DNA of 64,000 bases, from positions 1,468,501-1,532,500 of the forward strand of contig NZ_CP102355.1 in assembly GCF_009696685.2 (NCBI RefSeq), read 5' to 3'. The position numbers and the translations under genes were made by a program. Below, piece after piece: positions 1 through 6,122 of this stretch. The notes under the pieces were generated by a model. The model worked only from the letters and a program-made list of their open reading frames with translations, made no database searches and was not told the DNA's origin. The first letter of the stretch is position 1. Each line of letters starts with the position of its first letter. This DNA comes from Paracoccus sp. SMMA_5_TC. GTDB taxonomy: Bacteria; Pseudomonadota; Alphaproteobacteria; Rhodobacterales; Rhodobacteraceae.

Positions 1-653
1 CCAGATTGAGCGCCGTTCGATTGCCGGGGCTGTTGGCCTCCCTGTTGGTCATCATCTGCCTGATAGCGCATGATGCCGCGATGGATCAGCTCAGCCCCCT
101 CCGGGGTTCCTGCGATCTGCGCCTTGATGCGCTTCGGAAGCTTGTCGAAAACGCCTTGCTCAAAGCTATCAAGATCGAAGAAGATCAGCTCGCCTTCCGC
201 CTTCGGCCATGCTTCAGGCTTTCCGGGATAGCGCATGATCGAAGTCATGTTCGCATAGGTCCGACCATTCGCGCCTTGTTCGTGCATGATTTGCGCGTAG
301 CACGGCACCCCGAGAAGCTTCTTGATATGGAAGCCGTTAGGGGGGCCGGAAAAATCTTCCGGCTTGAACGGAGAGCCGCGCCAGTTTTCCAGCGTCTTGC
401 GAAGATTTGATTTCTCGTGAAACGACCACGTGAACCGCTCACTGTGGAGCGTGGGCACGTCCTTTCCGTCGATCTCCATGCGCACTGCGGGGATTTCCCA
501 CGAGATCAGGATTTTGCGGAGGAATCTGGCCTGCCCCTGAAATTCGGTTTGGTGGGTGCCGAGGTCGACCACCCGGCAGCAAACCATTTCGTGTTGACCT
601 TCTGGCGTCGGTTTGAAATCGACACCTTTGCTTTCTTCGATGAATCCAACCAT
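1..653 (-). CDS. Phage recombination/ssDNA-binding-like protein, 3' end outside window
   Basis: This reading frame is open from the ATG at 653 to the left edge without a stop (at least 217 residues). The start has a clear Shine-Dalgarno (AGGAGA about 8 bases upstream). The protein runs MVGFIEESKGVDFKPTPEGQ, then a core with LRKTLENWRG and YANMTSIMRYP. That pattern matches a widespread family of phage proteins of about 200 residues found beside recombination genes and often annotated as hypothetical or ssDNA-binding-like. It is the last visible gene of the leftward early operon. The family resemblance is from memory; binding activity is inferred. The Gln-rich stretch near the edge suggests the C-terminus is close. 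Confidence 0.75.
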   Translation of the reverse strand, partial: MVGFIEESKGVDFKPTPEGQHEMVCCRVVDLGTHQTEFQGQARFLRKILISWEIPAVRMEIDGKDVPTLHSERFTWSFHEKSNLRKTLENWRGSPFKPEDFSGPPNGFHIKKLLGVPCYAQIMHEQGANGRTYANMTSIMRYPGKPEAWPKAEGELIFFDLDSFEQGVFDKLPKRIKAQIAGTPEGAELIHRGIMRYQADDDQQGGQQPRQSNGAQS

Positions 654-671
654 CTCTATTCTCTCCTGTTT

Positions 672-881
672 TCACTCAGCGGAAGTTGGGAAATTCTGTT
701 GCTGCGCCCACGATGGCGGGCGGGATGCGCCTCTGCGGCTGGCGTAGGCGCGGATATTGTCAATGGCGCGGCGCACATCCTGGGCGGCGTATTTGTTCGC
801 GATAGGCAGATGCCGGGTAGCCCGGTAGGAGCGCCAGCATCGTGCCAGTTCTGCGCGGCAGAGGCGTTCTAATGAAGTCAC
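672..881 (-). CDS. Small hypothetical phage protein (69 aa)
   Basis: I place the start at the GTG at 881 because it overlaps the upstream gene's TGA as GTGA and is preceded by GAGGA. The longer frame to 944 would need an ATG with no ribosome site inside the neighbour. The protein is basic and Arg-rich (ERLCRAELARCWRSYRATRH) and ends in an RPPSWAQQQ tail. No family is recognised. Position and overlaps support it as part of the early operon. Confidence 0.6.
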   Translation of the reverse strand: MTSLERLCRAELARCWRSYRATRHLPIANKYAAQDVRRAIDNIRAYASRRGASRPPSWAQQQNFPTSAE

Positions 882-1048
882 TCCTCGTCCTCGATCATCT
901 GGGCGCAGTGACGGCAGAGATTCGGGGCCTCTGCGTCCTGCCACACGGTTTCAGGGTCGCGTGTGGGATCGCCGAACGGGGCGCCGCATTCGCAGCAGTC
1001 CGTGAAAAAGTCCGGCGGCGGGGTCATTTCGAACGGGGACAGCATCAT
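878..1048 (-). CDS. Small double-CxxC (zinc-ribbon-like) protein (56 aa)
   Basis: The start is one of two adjacent ATGs (1048 or 1045); the first overlaps the preceding TGA as ATGA and has AGGAGG six bases upstream. Two cysteine pairs are visible: CCECG near residue 18 and CRHC near residue 47, separated by an acidic linker. That is the layout of a zinc ribbon with short knuckles. It follows a gene that also encodes paired CxxC motifs. Function unknown. Confidence 0.7.
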   Translation of the reverse strand: MMLSPFEMTPPPDFFTDCCECGAPFGDPTRDPETVWQDAEAPNLCRHCAQMIEDEE

Positions 1049-1398
1049 GCTGCATCCTCCTGTCTGATGATGACGAAGCTTTCGGCACCGGTCCCCATGC
1101 ACAGATTGCACTGGACCATTTCACCGGGTGATCCGATGAAGCCCTTGCCGCGGCAGAGGTGGCAGTGCCGGTCGTTGTGGTCCGCGATCTCTGCGAAGAT
1201 CGAGGGGCCGTTGATGCGGGCATACTCGGCTTTGACCTGGGCCTTGATCGCATCGATATGGTCCTGCTCGGCATTGAAGGCATCAATGTCGATGGGGTCA
1301 ACTTCACGGTCATCGCGCCATCCGGTCCATTCATCGTATCTGTCCGATTTGTAAACGTCGGGGTTATAGGCGTCTGGGTCGTAGGAACGGCTTGCCAT
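1045..1398 (-). CDS. DnaJ-type zinc-finger phage protein (117 aa)
   Basis: The start at 1398 (MASRSYDPDAYNP) is chosen because the ATG overlaps the upstream stop (TGATG) and GGGGGAG precedes it. The N-terminal half is acidic and Tyr-rich. The C-terminal part holds two CxxCxGxG repeats, CHLCRGKGF and CNLCMGTGA, which bind one zinc in DnaJ cysteine-rich domains. There is no J domain, so this is a stand-alone zinc module rather than a chaperone. A nucleic-acid or protein-binding role is inferred. It sits in a run of overlapping early genes. Confidence 0.72.
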   Translation of the reverse strand: MASRSYDPDAYNPDVYKSDRYDEWTGWRDDREVDPIDIDAFNAEQDHIDAIKAQVKAEYARINGPSIFAEIADHNDRHCHLCRGKGFIGSPGEMVQCNLCMGTGAESFVIIRQEDAA

Positions 1399-1601
1399 CA
1401 CCGCTCCCCCATGACAGCAGCGCAATCCGAGCGGTCATAGCCTGCGCAGGCGGCGGGATTGCTGGCGGCCTCTACGATGGCCTTGGCGGCCGGGATGGCG
1501 ATGAAAGCGATGATCGCAATCCATACAGCGACGGACCAAGCAAGGAGCGCGGACCAGACGAAGGCGCGCAGGCGGTAATCGGCGGGGCTGCGGTAGGTCA
1601 T
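1398..1601 (-). CDS. Small single-pass membrane protein (67 aa)
   Basis: One hydrophobic segment of about 25 residues (FVWSALLAWSVAVWIAIIAF) lies after a short basic N-terminus (MTYRSPADYRLR). The remainder is a small soluble tail with two cysteines. The gene overlaps both neighbours by a few bases, as in the rest of the operon. No family is recognised; host-envelope modification or superinfection exclusion are only possibilities. Confidence 0.62.
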   Translation of the reverse strand: MTYRSPADYRLRAFVWSALLAWSVAVWIAIIAFIAIPAAKAIVEAASNPAACAGYDRSDCAAVMGER

Positions 1602-1789
1602 TGCCGGACCTCACACACCGGGCGCTCGGGAAGCGGGGCGGAAAGCGTGACGCCGCCCATGCTGATGAAGCAGTGCCGGATCGCGTCAACAACGTCCGGG
1701 TTGTCGAGGCAAAGACCGGCAATCAGGCCGGCGGGGTTCGCCATGGCCGGGGATGCCGACAGGGCGAGGATGGCGAGGGCGCGGATCAT
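1598..1789 (-). CDS. Small exported protein with signal peptide (63 aa)
   Basis: The N-terminus MIRALAILALSASPAMANPA is a textbook Sec signal with an AMA-N cleavage site. The mature part is only about 45 residues and contains two separated cysteines (LCLDN and HCF) plus one near the end, so a periplasmic disulfide is possible. The start overlaps the preceding gene's stop as ATGA. Its last 14 residues (LPERPVCEVRQ) resemble LPERPTIRLEHG in the product of 2724-2909, hinting at a shared short motif. Confidence 0.65.
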   Translation of the reverse strand: MIRALAILALSASPAMANPAGLIAGLCLDNPDVVDAIRHCFISMGGVTLSAPLPERPVCEVRQ

Positions 1790-2727
1790 TGCACCACCTC
1801 GACCAGCTTCCCGCCCTCAGCGCGATACACGCCGTCTTTTTCCACCTTCCCGGTGCCGAAGCCGATGCAGTGCCCCTCGTCGTCGTATTCGGCGAGAGAG
1901 AGCCATGTTCCGGCAACGGCGGTGACGACCGTATCGTATCCGGCCGAGGCGACTACGGAACCGCTGCCGGACACATTGATCTGGGCGTAGTTGCCGCTGG
2001 ATCCGATCTTGGCGTAGTAGCCGCTGGATCCGATCTTGGCGTAGTTGCCGCTGGATCCGATCTGGGTGTAGTCGCCGCTGGATCCGATCTTGGCGTAGTT
2101 GCCGCTGGATCCGATCTGGGTGTAGTCGCCGCTGGATCCGATCTGGGTGTAGTCGCCGCTGGATCCGATCTTGGCGTAGTTGCCGCTGGATCCGATCTTG
2201 GCGTAGTAGCCGCTGGATCCGATCTTGGCGTAGTCGCCGCTGGATCCGATCTTGGCGGAGTAGCCGCTGGATCCGATCTGGGTGTAGTCGCCGCTGGATC
2301 CGATCTTGGCGTAGTTGCCGCTGGATCCGATCTTGGCGGAGTAGCCGCTGGATCCGATCTGGGTGTAGTCGCCGCTGGGATCGTCACCCATTACCTTCGT
2401 CGCGTCGATAACCCAAGCGACGGCGCGCTTGATGAAATCGGGCATTCGGATCTCGGCCTTGATGGTGATCTGCGCGGCGGCGATCTTATCGCCGTCCTTG
2501 TCCATGGCGCCGGAAAGCTCGACCTCAGCGTAGCGGGTCAGTGCGCCCTTTCCGTCCACGATGGGGTAGTAGCCCCAGACATCCAGCGGGTTCTCGCAGG
2601 CATGGAATCCGCCGGAGCAGGCAGCGACCTTCCCCTTGTGGGTGTAGGTGGCACCGATTTCGTATTGGAACCCCCGGCAAGTGAGGTCTGCGTTAAATGC
2701 TTTGTAGGCGGTGATGGTTTCGCTCAT
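1786..2727 (-). CDS. Repeat protein with DUF7666-like head and 9-residue repeats (313 aa)
   Basis: The first 100 residues (YKAFNADLTCRGFQYEIGATY, then GGFHACENPLDVWGYY) match a phage and bacterial domain I know as DUF7666. Residues of about 118-250 are 14 copies of the nonapeptide IGSSG-x-Y-x-x, where the variable end is mainly DYTQ, NYAK, YSAK or YYAK. A short C-terminal cap follows (VSGSGSVVASAGYDTV). A regular period with fixed small residues suggests a narrow beta-solenoid. The start at 2727 overlaps the upstream stop (ATGA). The long plus-strand frame across the repeats is a shadow. Function unknown. Confidence 0.85.
   Translation of the reverse strand: MSETITAYKAFNADLTCRGFQYEIGATYTHKGKVAACSGGFHACENPLDVWGYYPIVDGKGALTRYAEVELSGAMDKDGDKIAAAQITIKAEIRMPDFIKRAVAWVIDATKVMGDDPSGDYTQIGSSGYSAKIGSSGNYAKIGSSGDYTQIGSSGYSAKIGSSGDYAKIGSSGYYAKIGSSGNYAKIGSSGDYTQIGSSGDYTQIGSSGNYAKIGSSGDYTQIGSSGNYAKIGSSGYYAKIGSSGNYAQINVSGSGSVVASAGYDTVVTAVAGTWLSLAEYDDEGHCIGFGTGKVEKDGVYRAEGGKLVEVVQ
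1980..2382. repeat. 27-bp tandem repeat array, about 14-15 units
   Basis: Each unit carries GCCGCTGGATCCGATCT followed by a variable 10 bases, so a BamHI site (GGATCC) recurs every 27 bp. Units differ at only a few codon positions and lie in frame in the minus-strand gene 1786-2727. Near-identity at DNA level points to recent expansion or recombination. There are no unique spacers, so this is not a CRISPR. Confidence 0.95.
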
Positions 2728-2909
2728 TGCGCAATGACCTTGTAATCGTTGCCGTGCTCAAGCCTGATGGTCGGGCGCTCGGGCAGGATCGACAGGGGCT
2801 TCATCTGCCAGTCGCGCTTGGCGGATCGGAACCGCTCGATGCGGGACAGGTCGCGAAGGCAGAGATCGGCGATCACGCCGGGCGGGACGGGGGATAGCGG
2901 GGCTTGCAT
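2724..2909 (-). CDS. Small hypothetical phage protein (61 aa)
   Basis: The ATG at 2909 begins MQAPLSPVPPGVIADLCLRD and is preceded by GAAAGGAA. The longer frame extending upstream through the (TA/TAT) Ala-Thr repeats is an out-of-frame reading of the Gly-Tyr gene and is not used. The C-terminal part (MKPLSILPERPTIRLEHG) is basic with an LPERP motif also seen in the neighbouring exported protein. The stop overlaps the next start (ATGA). No family recognised. Confidence 0.6.
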   Translation of the reverse strand: MQAPLSPVPPGVIADLCLRDLSRIERFRSAKRDWQMKPLSILPERPTIRLEHGNDYKVIAQ

Positions 2910-2970
2910 GGCAGGGGGTGTTCCTTTCGTGATGATGGTGGTGGTGGTGGTGGGGATTTGGGGCGGAAGA

Positions 2971-3234
2971 TCAGCCGTAGCCGTAGCCGTAGCCGTAGCC
3001 GTCACCTTCGCCGTAGCCGTAGCCGTAGCCGGAGCCGGAGCCGTAGCTGTAGCCGTAGCCGTCACCTTCGCCGTAGCCGTAGCCGTCACCTTCGCCGTAG
3101 CCGTAGCCGTAGCCGTCACCTTCGCCGTAGCCGTAGCCGTAGCCGTAGCCGTAGCCTTCGCCGTAGCCGTAGCCGTAGCCGCTGCCGTCAACGTCCTCGG
3201 CGGGGTCGTAATCAGTGAACCGGAGCACCTTCAT
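2971..3234 (-). CDS. Gly-Tyr repeat protein (87 aa)
   Basis: After an acidic head (MKVLRFTDYDPAEDVDGS) the protein is almost wholly Gly-Tyr dipeptides, broken by GEGDG or GEG every 8-16 residues. The start at 3234 overlaps the upstream stop as TGATG. Such low-complexity aromatic-glycine sequence is typical of phase-separating or silk-like chains. I know of no assigned function for phage versions. It is adjacent to a second repeat protein, and the ORF ends cleanly after the last repeat. Confidence 0.75.
   Translation of the reverse strand: MKVLRFTDYDPAEDVDGSGYGYGYGEGYGYGYGYGYGEGDGYGYGYGEGDGYGYGEGDGYGYSYGSGSGYGYGYGEGDGYGYGYGYG
2972..3183. repeat. Hexanucleotide (TACGGC-type) repeat tract
   Basis: On the plus strand the tract is GCCGTA repeated with occasional ACCTTC or GGAGCC units. 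It encodes the Gly-Tyr stretch of the minus-strand gene. Because the unit is six bases, slippage would change length without shifting frame. A (GGT)n/(CAC)n tract lies immediately beside it at about 2935-2953. Confidence 0.9.
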
Positions 3235-3596
3235 CACACCGCCTCGATGCTGGCGGCGGCGGTGGCAGTCACATCGATCAGAGCACAGGCGTTGAACACG
3301 GTGACGGTCGCCGCAGCGTCGCTGAACTTGCATTCCGAGGCGTTTACGCCGTAGGTTGCGACGTCGATCAGGCTGATGCCTTTGGCGGCACACCATTTCC
3401 AAAGCTGCCGACCGTTCGCGACATGAACGGTGGACCCGTCGCTTCCTGCATATTCGCCGTAGATCACGCCCGCATCGCGGCTGCGGACGATAACCTTGCG
3501 TCCGATCTCACCAATGGTTTCCGGGGCGCTCTGCACTCCGCCGAACATGGCGGCGATCCGCTTGGCCTCGCCGATAGTCAGGTTGTCGATGTTCAC
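3234..3596 (-). CDS. DUF6948-like phage protein (120 aa), first gene of leftward operon
   Basis: I choose the GTG at 3596 (MNIDNLTIGEAKRIAAMFGG) because AGAGGAA lies six bases upstream; ATGs further upstream have no ribosome site and fall in the promoter. The core IGRKVIVRSRDAGVIYGEY, later LWKWCAAKGISLIDVATYGV and CKFSDAAATVTV, fits the small phage domain DUF6948. Its role is not known. It is the promoter-proximal gene of the early leftward operon under the operator-bearing promoter at about 3660-3707. Confidence 0.75.
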   Translation of the reverse strand: MNIDNLTIGEAKRIAAMFGGVQSAPETIGEIGRKVIVRSRDAGVIYGEYAGSDGSTVHVANGRQLWKWCAAKGISLIDVATYGVNASECKFSDAAATVTVFNACALIDVTATAAASIEAV

Positions 3597-3653
3597 GGGG
3601 GTTCCTCTCATCTCGGGGTGGTGCCAAGGCTCGGCTTCGTCGCTTGGCTTGAG

Positions 3654-3685
3654 ATAAGGATGGGGTAAGTTTACCCCTCTGTCAA
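3654..3685 (-). promoter_or_regulatory. Leftward early promoter
   Basis: Read on the minus strand, TTGACA (3685-3680) is a consensus -35. A weaker -10 of the CCTTAT/TATCTC type lies 17-20 bases further on. The spacer is almost entirely filled by the palindrome at 3662-3677, so a bound repressor would block polymerase. It would serve the operon beginning at 3596. Confidence 0.6.
3662..3677. promoter_or_regulatory. Repressor operator candidate (left 1)
   Basis: GGGGTAAGTTTACCCC is a perfect 6+6 palindrome around AGTT (7+7 if the flanking A/T pair is counted). It matches the sites flanking the repressor gene at 6035 and 6095. It lies inside the early leftward promoter. Confidence 0.75.
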
Positions 3686-3693
3686 CAAGAAAA

Positions 3694-3707
3694 GAGTAAA
3701 AATACTC
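3694..3707. promoter_or_regulatory. Repressor operator candidate (left 2, degenerate)
   Basis: GAGTAAAAATACTC is a perfect inverted repeat with the same four-base centre as the other sites but with GAGTA arms. Its centre is 31 bp, about three helical turns, from the first left operator, which suits cooperative binding. Confidence 0.5.
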
Positions 3708-3810
3708 CACATTGCTTCCGCCCCCGATTCGCCCATGCTATACAGGGCAAGCCGGGACTCGGTTCCTGGCGCGGAAGAAAGGGTGTGATTCGGGGTGTGG
3801 AAAGGTGGTA

Positions 3811-3830
3811 GGGGAGGCCGTAACCTCCCC
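3811..3830 (-). terminator. Hairpin downstream of small ORF
   Basis: GGGGAGG and CCTCCCC pair across a six-base loop. It lies just after the small leftward ORF that ends at 3837. There is no clean T-run on the minus strand, so termination would be weak or Rho-assisted. Confidence 0.35.
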
Positions 3831-3836
3831 TGGGGA

Positions 3837-3923
3837 TCAGAACAGCTTCTCAGCTATGACGATGGCCCCGACGATAATGGTGAACACGTCCGCCATCATC
3901 GCCACCGCCGAACGAAACCGCAT
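3837..3923 (-). CDS. Possible 28-aa membrane peptide
   Basis: The frame reads MRFRSAVAMMADVFTIIVGA and ends VIAEKLF. It is one hydrophobic segment after a basic start, with GGAGAC four bases before the ATG. A TATAAA box lies about 55 bp upstream within an operator-like palindrome, and a hairpin follows the stop. It is too short to assign by homology; support comes from the signals around it. Confidence 0.45.
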   Translation of the reverse strand: MRFRSAVAMMADVFTIIVGAIVIAEKLF

Positions 3924-4297
3924 GGATGTCTCCGTAGTGCGGTGCTCGACCGGTCGAGCGTGTTGCCACACTCAGTATTTATACCCCGCCCTAGCGAGGC
4001 GGCTTGGCATAGGTGAGCGCTCACCGGCAGCCGGGCGACAGGGCGAGGCAGGGGTGTTCACGGTGGAGTCCCTGCCACGTCTGCCTTAGCAGCCCTTGCC
4101 GGGCCACACAGGGATGCCTCCCTACCTGCCGGTCTGAGCGGTCAGGGTTCTGCTAGTCTGGCATCTTCCGCGCCGGAGTCGAGTCCCGGCAAGCCGGCGC
4201 GGTGCCGGCGGACAGCAAAAAGCCCACCTGATTCGGGCCATCTGGGGTGGTGCGCAACATTGCGCCGGGCTACTGAGGCGTTCTCAAGGAGACGGTC
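3924..4297. other. 374-bp control/intergenic region with no large gene
   Basis: Contents seen: an operator-like site at 3972-3987 with a TATAAA box on the minus strand; a CCGCC/GGCGG hairpin at about 3986-4002; and a region at about 4127-4196 rich in GCCGG inverted repeats that mimics the ends of a tRNA. No anticodon arm pairs there, so I do not call a tRNA. The ribosome site AAGGAG for the methyltransferase gene is at its right edge. Confidence 0.6.
3972..3987. promoter_or_regulatory. Repressor operator candidate (degenerate) over TATAAA box
   Basis: TCAGTATTTATACCCC keeps a complete right half-site (TACCCC) and the N4 centre of the other operators; the left half is weaker. On the minus strand it contains TATAAA, which could be the -10 of the small leftward ORF that starts at 3923. 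Confidence 0.4.
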
Positions 4298-4933
4298 ATG
4301 CAGCAGAACACTTCGCACGCAGTGATGGCGCAACGGCATGAGCCGAAGGATAGTCGAGATGACTTCCCAACGCCGCCATGGGCGACCAGAGCTCTGATGG
4401 AGCATGTGATCGGCACAGATCGTGTGAAGGGCATGGACTGCCTAGAGCCTGCCTGTGGGCGTGGCTACATGGCCAGGCCGCTGTCAGAGTATTTCGCCGC
4501 AGTTGTAGCTGCTGATGCCCATCACTACGGCTATGCGCCTGTTCGTGACTTTCTCAGCTATCCCTATGAGACCGGTGCGCACGATTGGGTCATCACCAAC
4601 CCGCCGTTTCGCCTAGCCGAGGAATTTGTTGAGCGGGCGCTATCAGTGGCCCGTGTGGGGGTCGCCATTCTTGCCAGGACTGTTTTCCTGGAAAGCGTCG
4701 GTAGATACCGATCGATCTTTCGCGAGCGCCCGCCAGCGATTTTTGCTCAGTTCTCCGAGCGTGTTCCTATGATCAAAGGCAGGGTTGACCCGAAGGCCAC
4801 CACAGCCACCGGTTACGCGTGGTTCGTATGGATGCATGGCAGCGATAGCCAGCCGAAGTTGGCATGGGTGCCGCCCTGCAGGAGATCATTGGAGCGTCAG
4901 GGGGATTACGATCAATATTCGTTACGGTCGTAA
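4298..4933 (+). CDS. Phage DNA methyltransferase-like protein (211 aa)
   Basis: The start at 4298 follows AAGGAG. The motif LEPACGRGYMARPLSEYF near residue 48 is a Rossmann AdoMet-binding motif I. ITNPPFRLAEEFVERAL near residue 97 is the catalytic N-P-P-F motif IV of adenine-N6 or cytosine-N4 methyltransferases. The N-terminal DFPTPPWATRALMEHV is typical of small phage orphan methylases. No target-recognition domain of size is visible and no restriction partner lies nearby, so self-protection or regulation is inferred. Its 3' end overlaps the convergent gene at 4912 by about 20 bp. Confidence 0.82.
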   Translation: MQQNTSHAVMAQRHEPKDSRDDFPTPPWATRALMEHVIGTDRVKGMDCLEPACGRGYMARPLSEYFAAVVAADAHHYGYAPVRDFLSYPYETGAHDWVITNPPFRLAEEFVERALSVARVGVAILARTVFLESVGRYRSIFRERPPAIFAQFSERVPMIKGRVDPKATTATGYAWFVWMHGSDSQPKLAWVPPCRRSLERQGDYDQYSLRS

Positions 4934-5223
4934 GCCGCCAACCCGTCTCGCAGAACCTTCTCTGCTTCAGCAGCATTGCCGTTTTCAATGGCTTTCAAAG
5001 CCTTAGCAGCAAACGCGCGCATCCTTCTCCCTTTAGGTCCCGGAGAACCCTTCGGGGGGAGGTCCGCTGCGGGCGCTGCAGGAAGAACCCCATACATGCG
5101 ACCGCTTTCTACATCGGCAACGCGTCCTTGGTTCTCTCCAAACCAAGCGGCAATGTCGTGATGGTTATCCCCCCTGGCCAGCATCCCCATGACAATCTTA
5201 GCGTCGTTCTGAGTTAAAGCCAT
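4912..5223 (-). CDS. HTH-like phage protein (103 aa)
   Basis: Starts MALTQNDAKIVMGMLARGDN after a strong GGAGGA site. The segment HHDIAAWFGENQGRVADVESG near residues 20-42 is a helix-turn-helix of a type common in alphaproteobacterial phages and plasmids, where a short HTH head is followed by a basic linker (PPKGSPGPKGRR) and a C-terminal helix (KALKAIENGNAAEAEKVL). The target is unknown. It lies between the methyltransferase gene and another small leftward gene. Confidence 0.72.
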   Translation of the reverse strand: MALTQNDAKIVMGMLARGDNHHDIAAWFGENQGRVADVESGRMYGVLPAAPAADLPPKGSPGPKGRRMRAFAAKALKAIENGNAAEAEKVLRDGLAAYDRNEY

Positions 5224-5247
5224 ATTTGTCCTCCGTTTCTGTAATCG

Positions 5248-5472
5248 TTAATCTTCCCAGTCCCTCAACACATCCGCCCAGTCGCACAGCATCCGCTCGG
5301 CGCCGAAATCGCCCTGGCGGTGGCGTTCCTCGGCCGCTTCCAGCAGCAGGAAGGGCAGGGCCTTCATCTCCACGGATCCAGGATGTTCGACCAGGCCGCG
5401 CAGCAGCCCCAGCACCACGCGCGCGGCTGCCTCGATCTGTTCGGATTCCTCGCTGCGCGGCGTCTCCGACAT
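5248..5472 (-). CDS. Small acidic helical protein (74 aa)
   Basis: MSETPRSEESEQIEAAARVV starts at an ATG with AAGGGG upstream. The protein is acidic and predicted mostly helical, with LLEAAEERHRQGDFGAERML and a Trp-rich end (CDWADVLRDWED). No family recognised. It follows in the same direction as the gene at 4912-5223 and is probably cotranscribed. Confidence 0.68.
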   Translation of the reverse strand: MSETPRSEESEQIEAAARVVLGLLRGLVEHPGSVEMKALPFLLLEAAEERHRQGDFGAERMLCDWADVLRDWED

Positions 5473-5532
5473 GCTTACCCCTTGTTAACAAAGGCTAACC
5501 GCCTTCCCTGACGCAACCGTCTTTTCGGACAA

Positions 5533-5562
5533 TTGACCGGCTGGCGGATTCTTGCCTAACAT
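5533..5562 (+). promoter_or_regulatory. Rightward promoter candidate before small ORF
   Basis: TTGACC (5533-5538) and TAACAT (5557-5562) are separated by 18 bp. They precede the 52-aa frame at 5602 that runs into the repressor gene from the opposite direction. Confidence 0.4.
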
Positions 5563-5601
5563 CAAGTTCACGGTCTGTTCTTGAGTCGCTGGGAGGGTGG
5601 T

Positions 5602-5760
5602 ATGCGGGACGAATCGGTTGTTAAGACGTTTATGAAGCTGAGTCCGCAGGGTCGCTCCGATCTTCTTCGCTTTGCAGAGATTCTTCTTCAGCGCGAAGAA
5701 GAGACTGAGCAAAGAGACGCAGTTGCTCGTGGCTGCTCGGCTTCCGAAGGCGGCGCATGA
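5602..5760 (+). CDS. Possible 52-aa protein antisense to repressor 3' end
   Basis: The frame starts MRDESVVKTFMKLSPQGRSD with GGGAGGG five bases before the ATG, continues LLRFAEILLQREEETEQRDA and ends in a Gly-Ala tail. It overlaps the last 130 bp of the repressor gene on the other strand. The helical LSPQGRSDLLRFAEIL looks like real protein and a promoter lies upstream. Alternatively it is a chance frame opposite the acidic repressor tail. Confidence 0.42.
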   Translation: MRDESVVKTFMKLSPQGRSDLLRFAEILLQREEETEQRDAVARGCSASEGGA

Positions 5761-6034
5761 TGCTGTTCATCTTGGCCACACCCTGGACGACCTCAGAATT
5801 AACCTCGTCACCGAGGTATCGAACATTCCCTGCGTAAAAGTCAGACAGTGACACCTCGAAGAAGTCTGCGATCTTCGTCGCATCTTCGGCGTTCGGCTTC
5901 TCTGACTTGCCCTGATTTACGTTCTTCAGAATGTCGTATGATACACCGGATCTGGTGGCCACGTCGCGGAGAGATTTCCCGCGTCCAGTGACCTTCATGG
6001 CGTGCCTAAGTGCTTCAATAAAAGTCATTTCCAT
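5630..6034 (-). CDS. CI-like phage repressor (134 aa)
   Basis: The start at 6034 (MEMTFIEALRHAMKVTGRGK) begins directly next to an operator; a second ATG lies at 6028. Residues of about 20-65 form an HTH_3/XRE domain (SLRDVATRSGVSYDILKNVN, then ATKIADFFEVSLSDFYAGN). The C-terminal part is helical and acidic, and there is no S24 peptidase domain. RecA-stimulated self-cleavage is therefore not expected; induction would need another route. Divergent to the Cro-like gene. With no clear Shine-Dalgarno and a TATATT box about 7 bases before the ATG, a leaderless mRNA is possible. Confidence 0.8.
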   Translation of the reverse strand: MEMTFIEALRHAMKVTGRGKSLRDVATRSGVSYDILKNVNQGKSEKPNAEDATKIADFFEVSLSDFYAGNVRYLGDEVNSEVVQGVAKMNSIMRRLRKPSSHEQLRLFAQSLLRAEEESLQSEEDRSDPADSAS

Positions 6035-6050
6035 GGGGCAAATATACCCC
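6035..6050. promoter_or_regulatory. Repressor operator (right 2), adjacent to repressor start
   Basis: GGGGCAAATATACCCC has the same arms and N4 centre as the other sites, with one mismatch in the left half. On the minus strand it holds TATATT, with TTCGCA 17 bp upstream as a possible -35. Binding here would repress the repressor's own promoter. Confidence 0.7.
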
Positions 6051-6094
6051 ATGCCCTTGGCCATGCGAATGGCGTAAATCTGCGCTTGCCTTAT

Positions 6095-6110
6095 GGGGTA
6101 ATTATACCCC
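6095..6110. promoter_or_regulatory. Repressor operator (right 1) in divergent promoter
   Basis: GGGGTAATTATACCCC is the best site. The palindrome extends to ten-base arms when flanking TTAT/ATAA are included (6091-6114). It contains TATAAT on the minus strand and abuts CATAAT (6110-6115) on the plus strand, whose -35 could be TTGCCT at 6086-6091. Confidence 0.8.
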
Positions 6111-6122
6111 ATAATGCGCGGC

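Noticed and set aside
1980..2382. CRISPR-like regular repeats
   Set aside because: Repeats are contiguous in-frame coding units without unique spacers.
1753..2745. Long plus-strand frame with LGVVAAGSD repeats (330 aa)
   Set aside because: It is the antisense reading of the 27-bp repeat gene; it has no ribosome site and its ends outside the repeats are unlike protein.
4127..4200. tRNA-like segment with GCCGG ends and a GTCGAGT loop
   Set aside because: Acceptor and T-arm partly pair, but no anticodon stem forms and there is no CCA, so it is not called.
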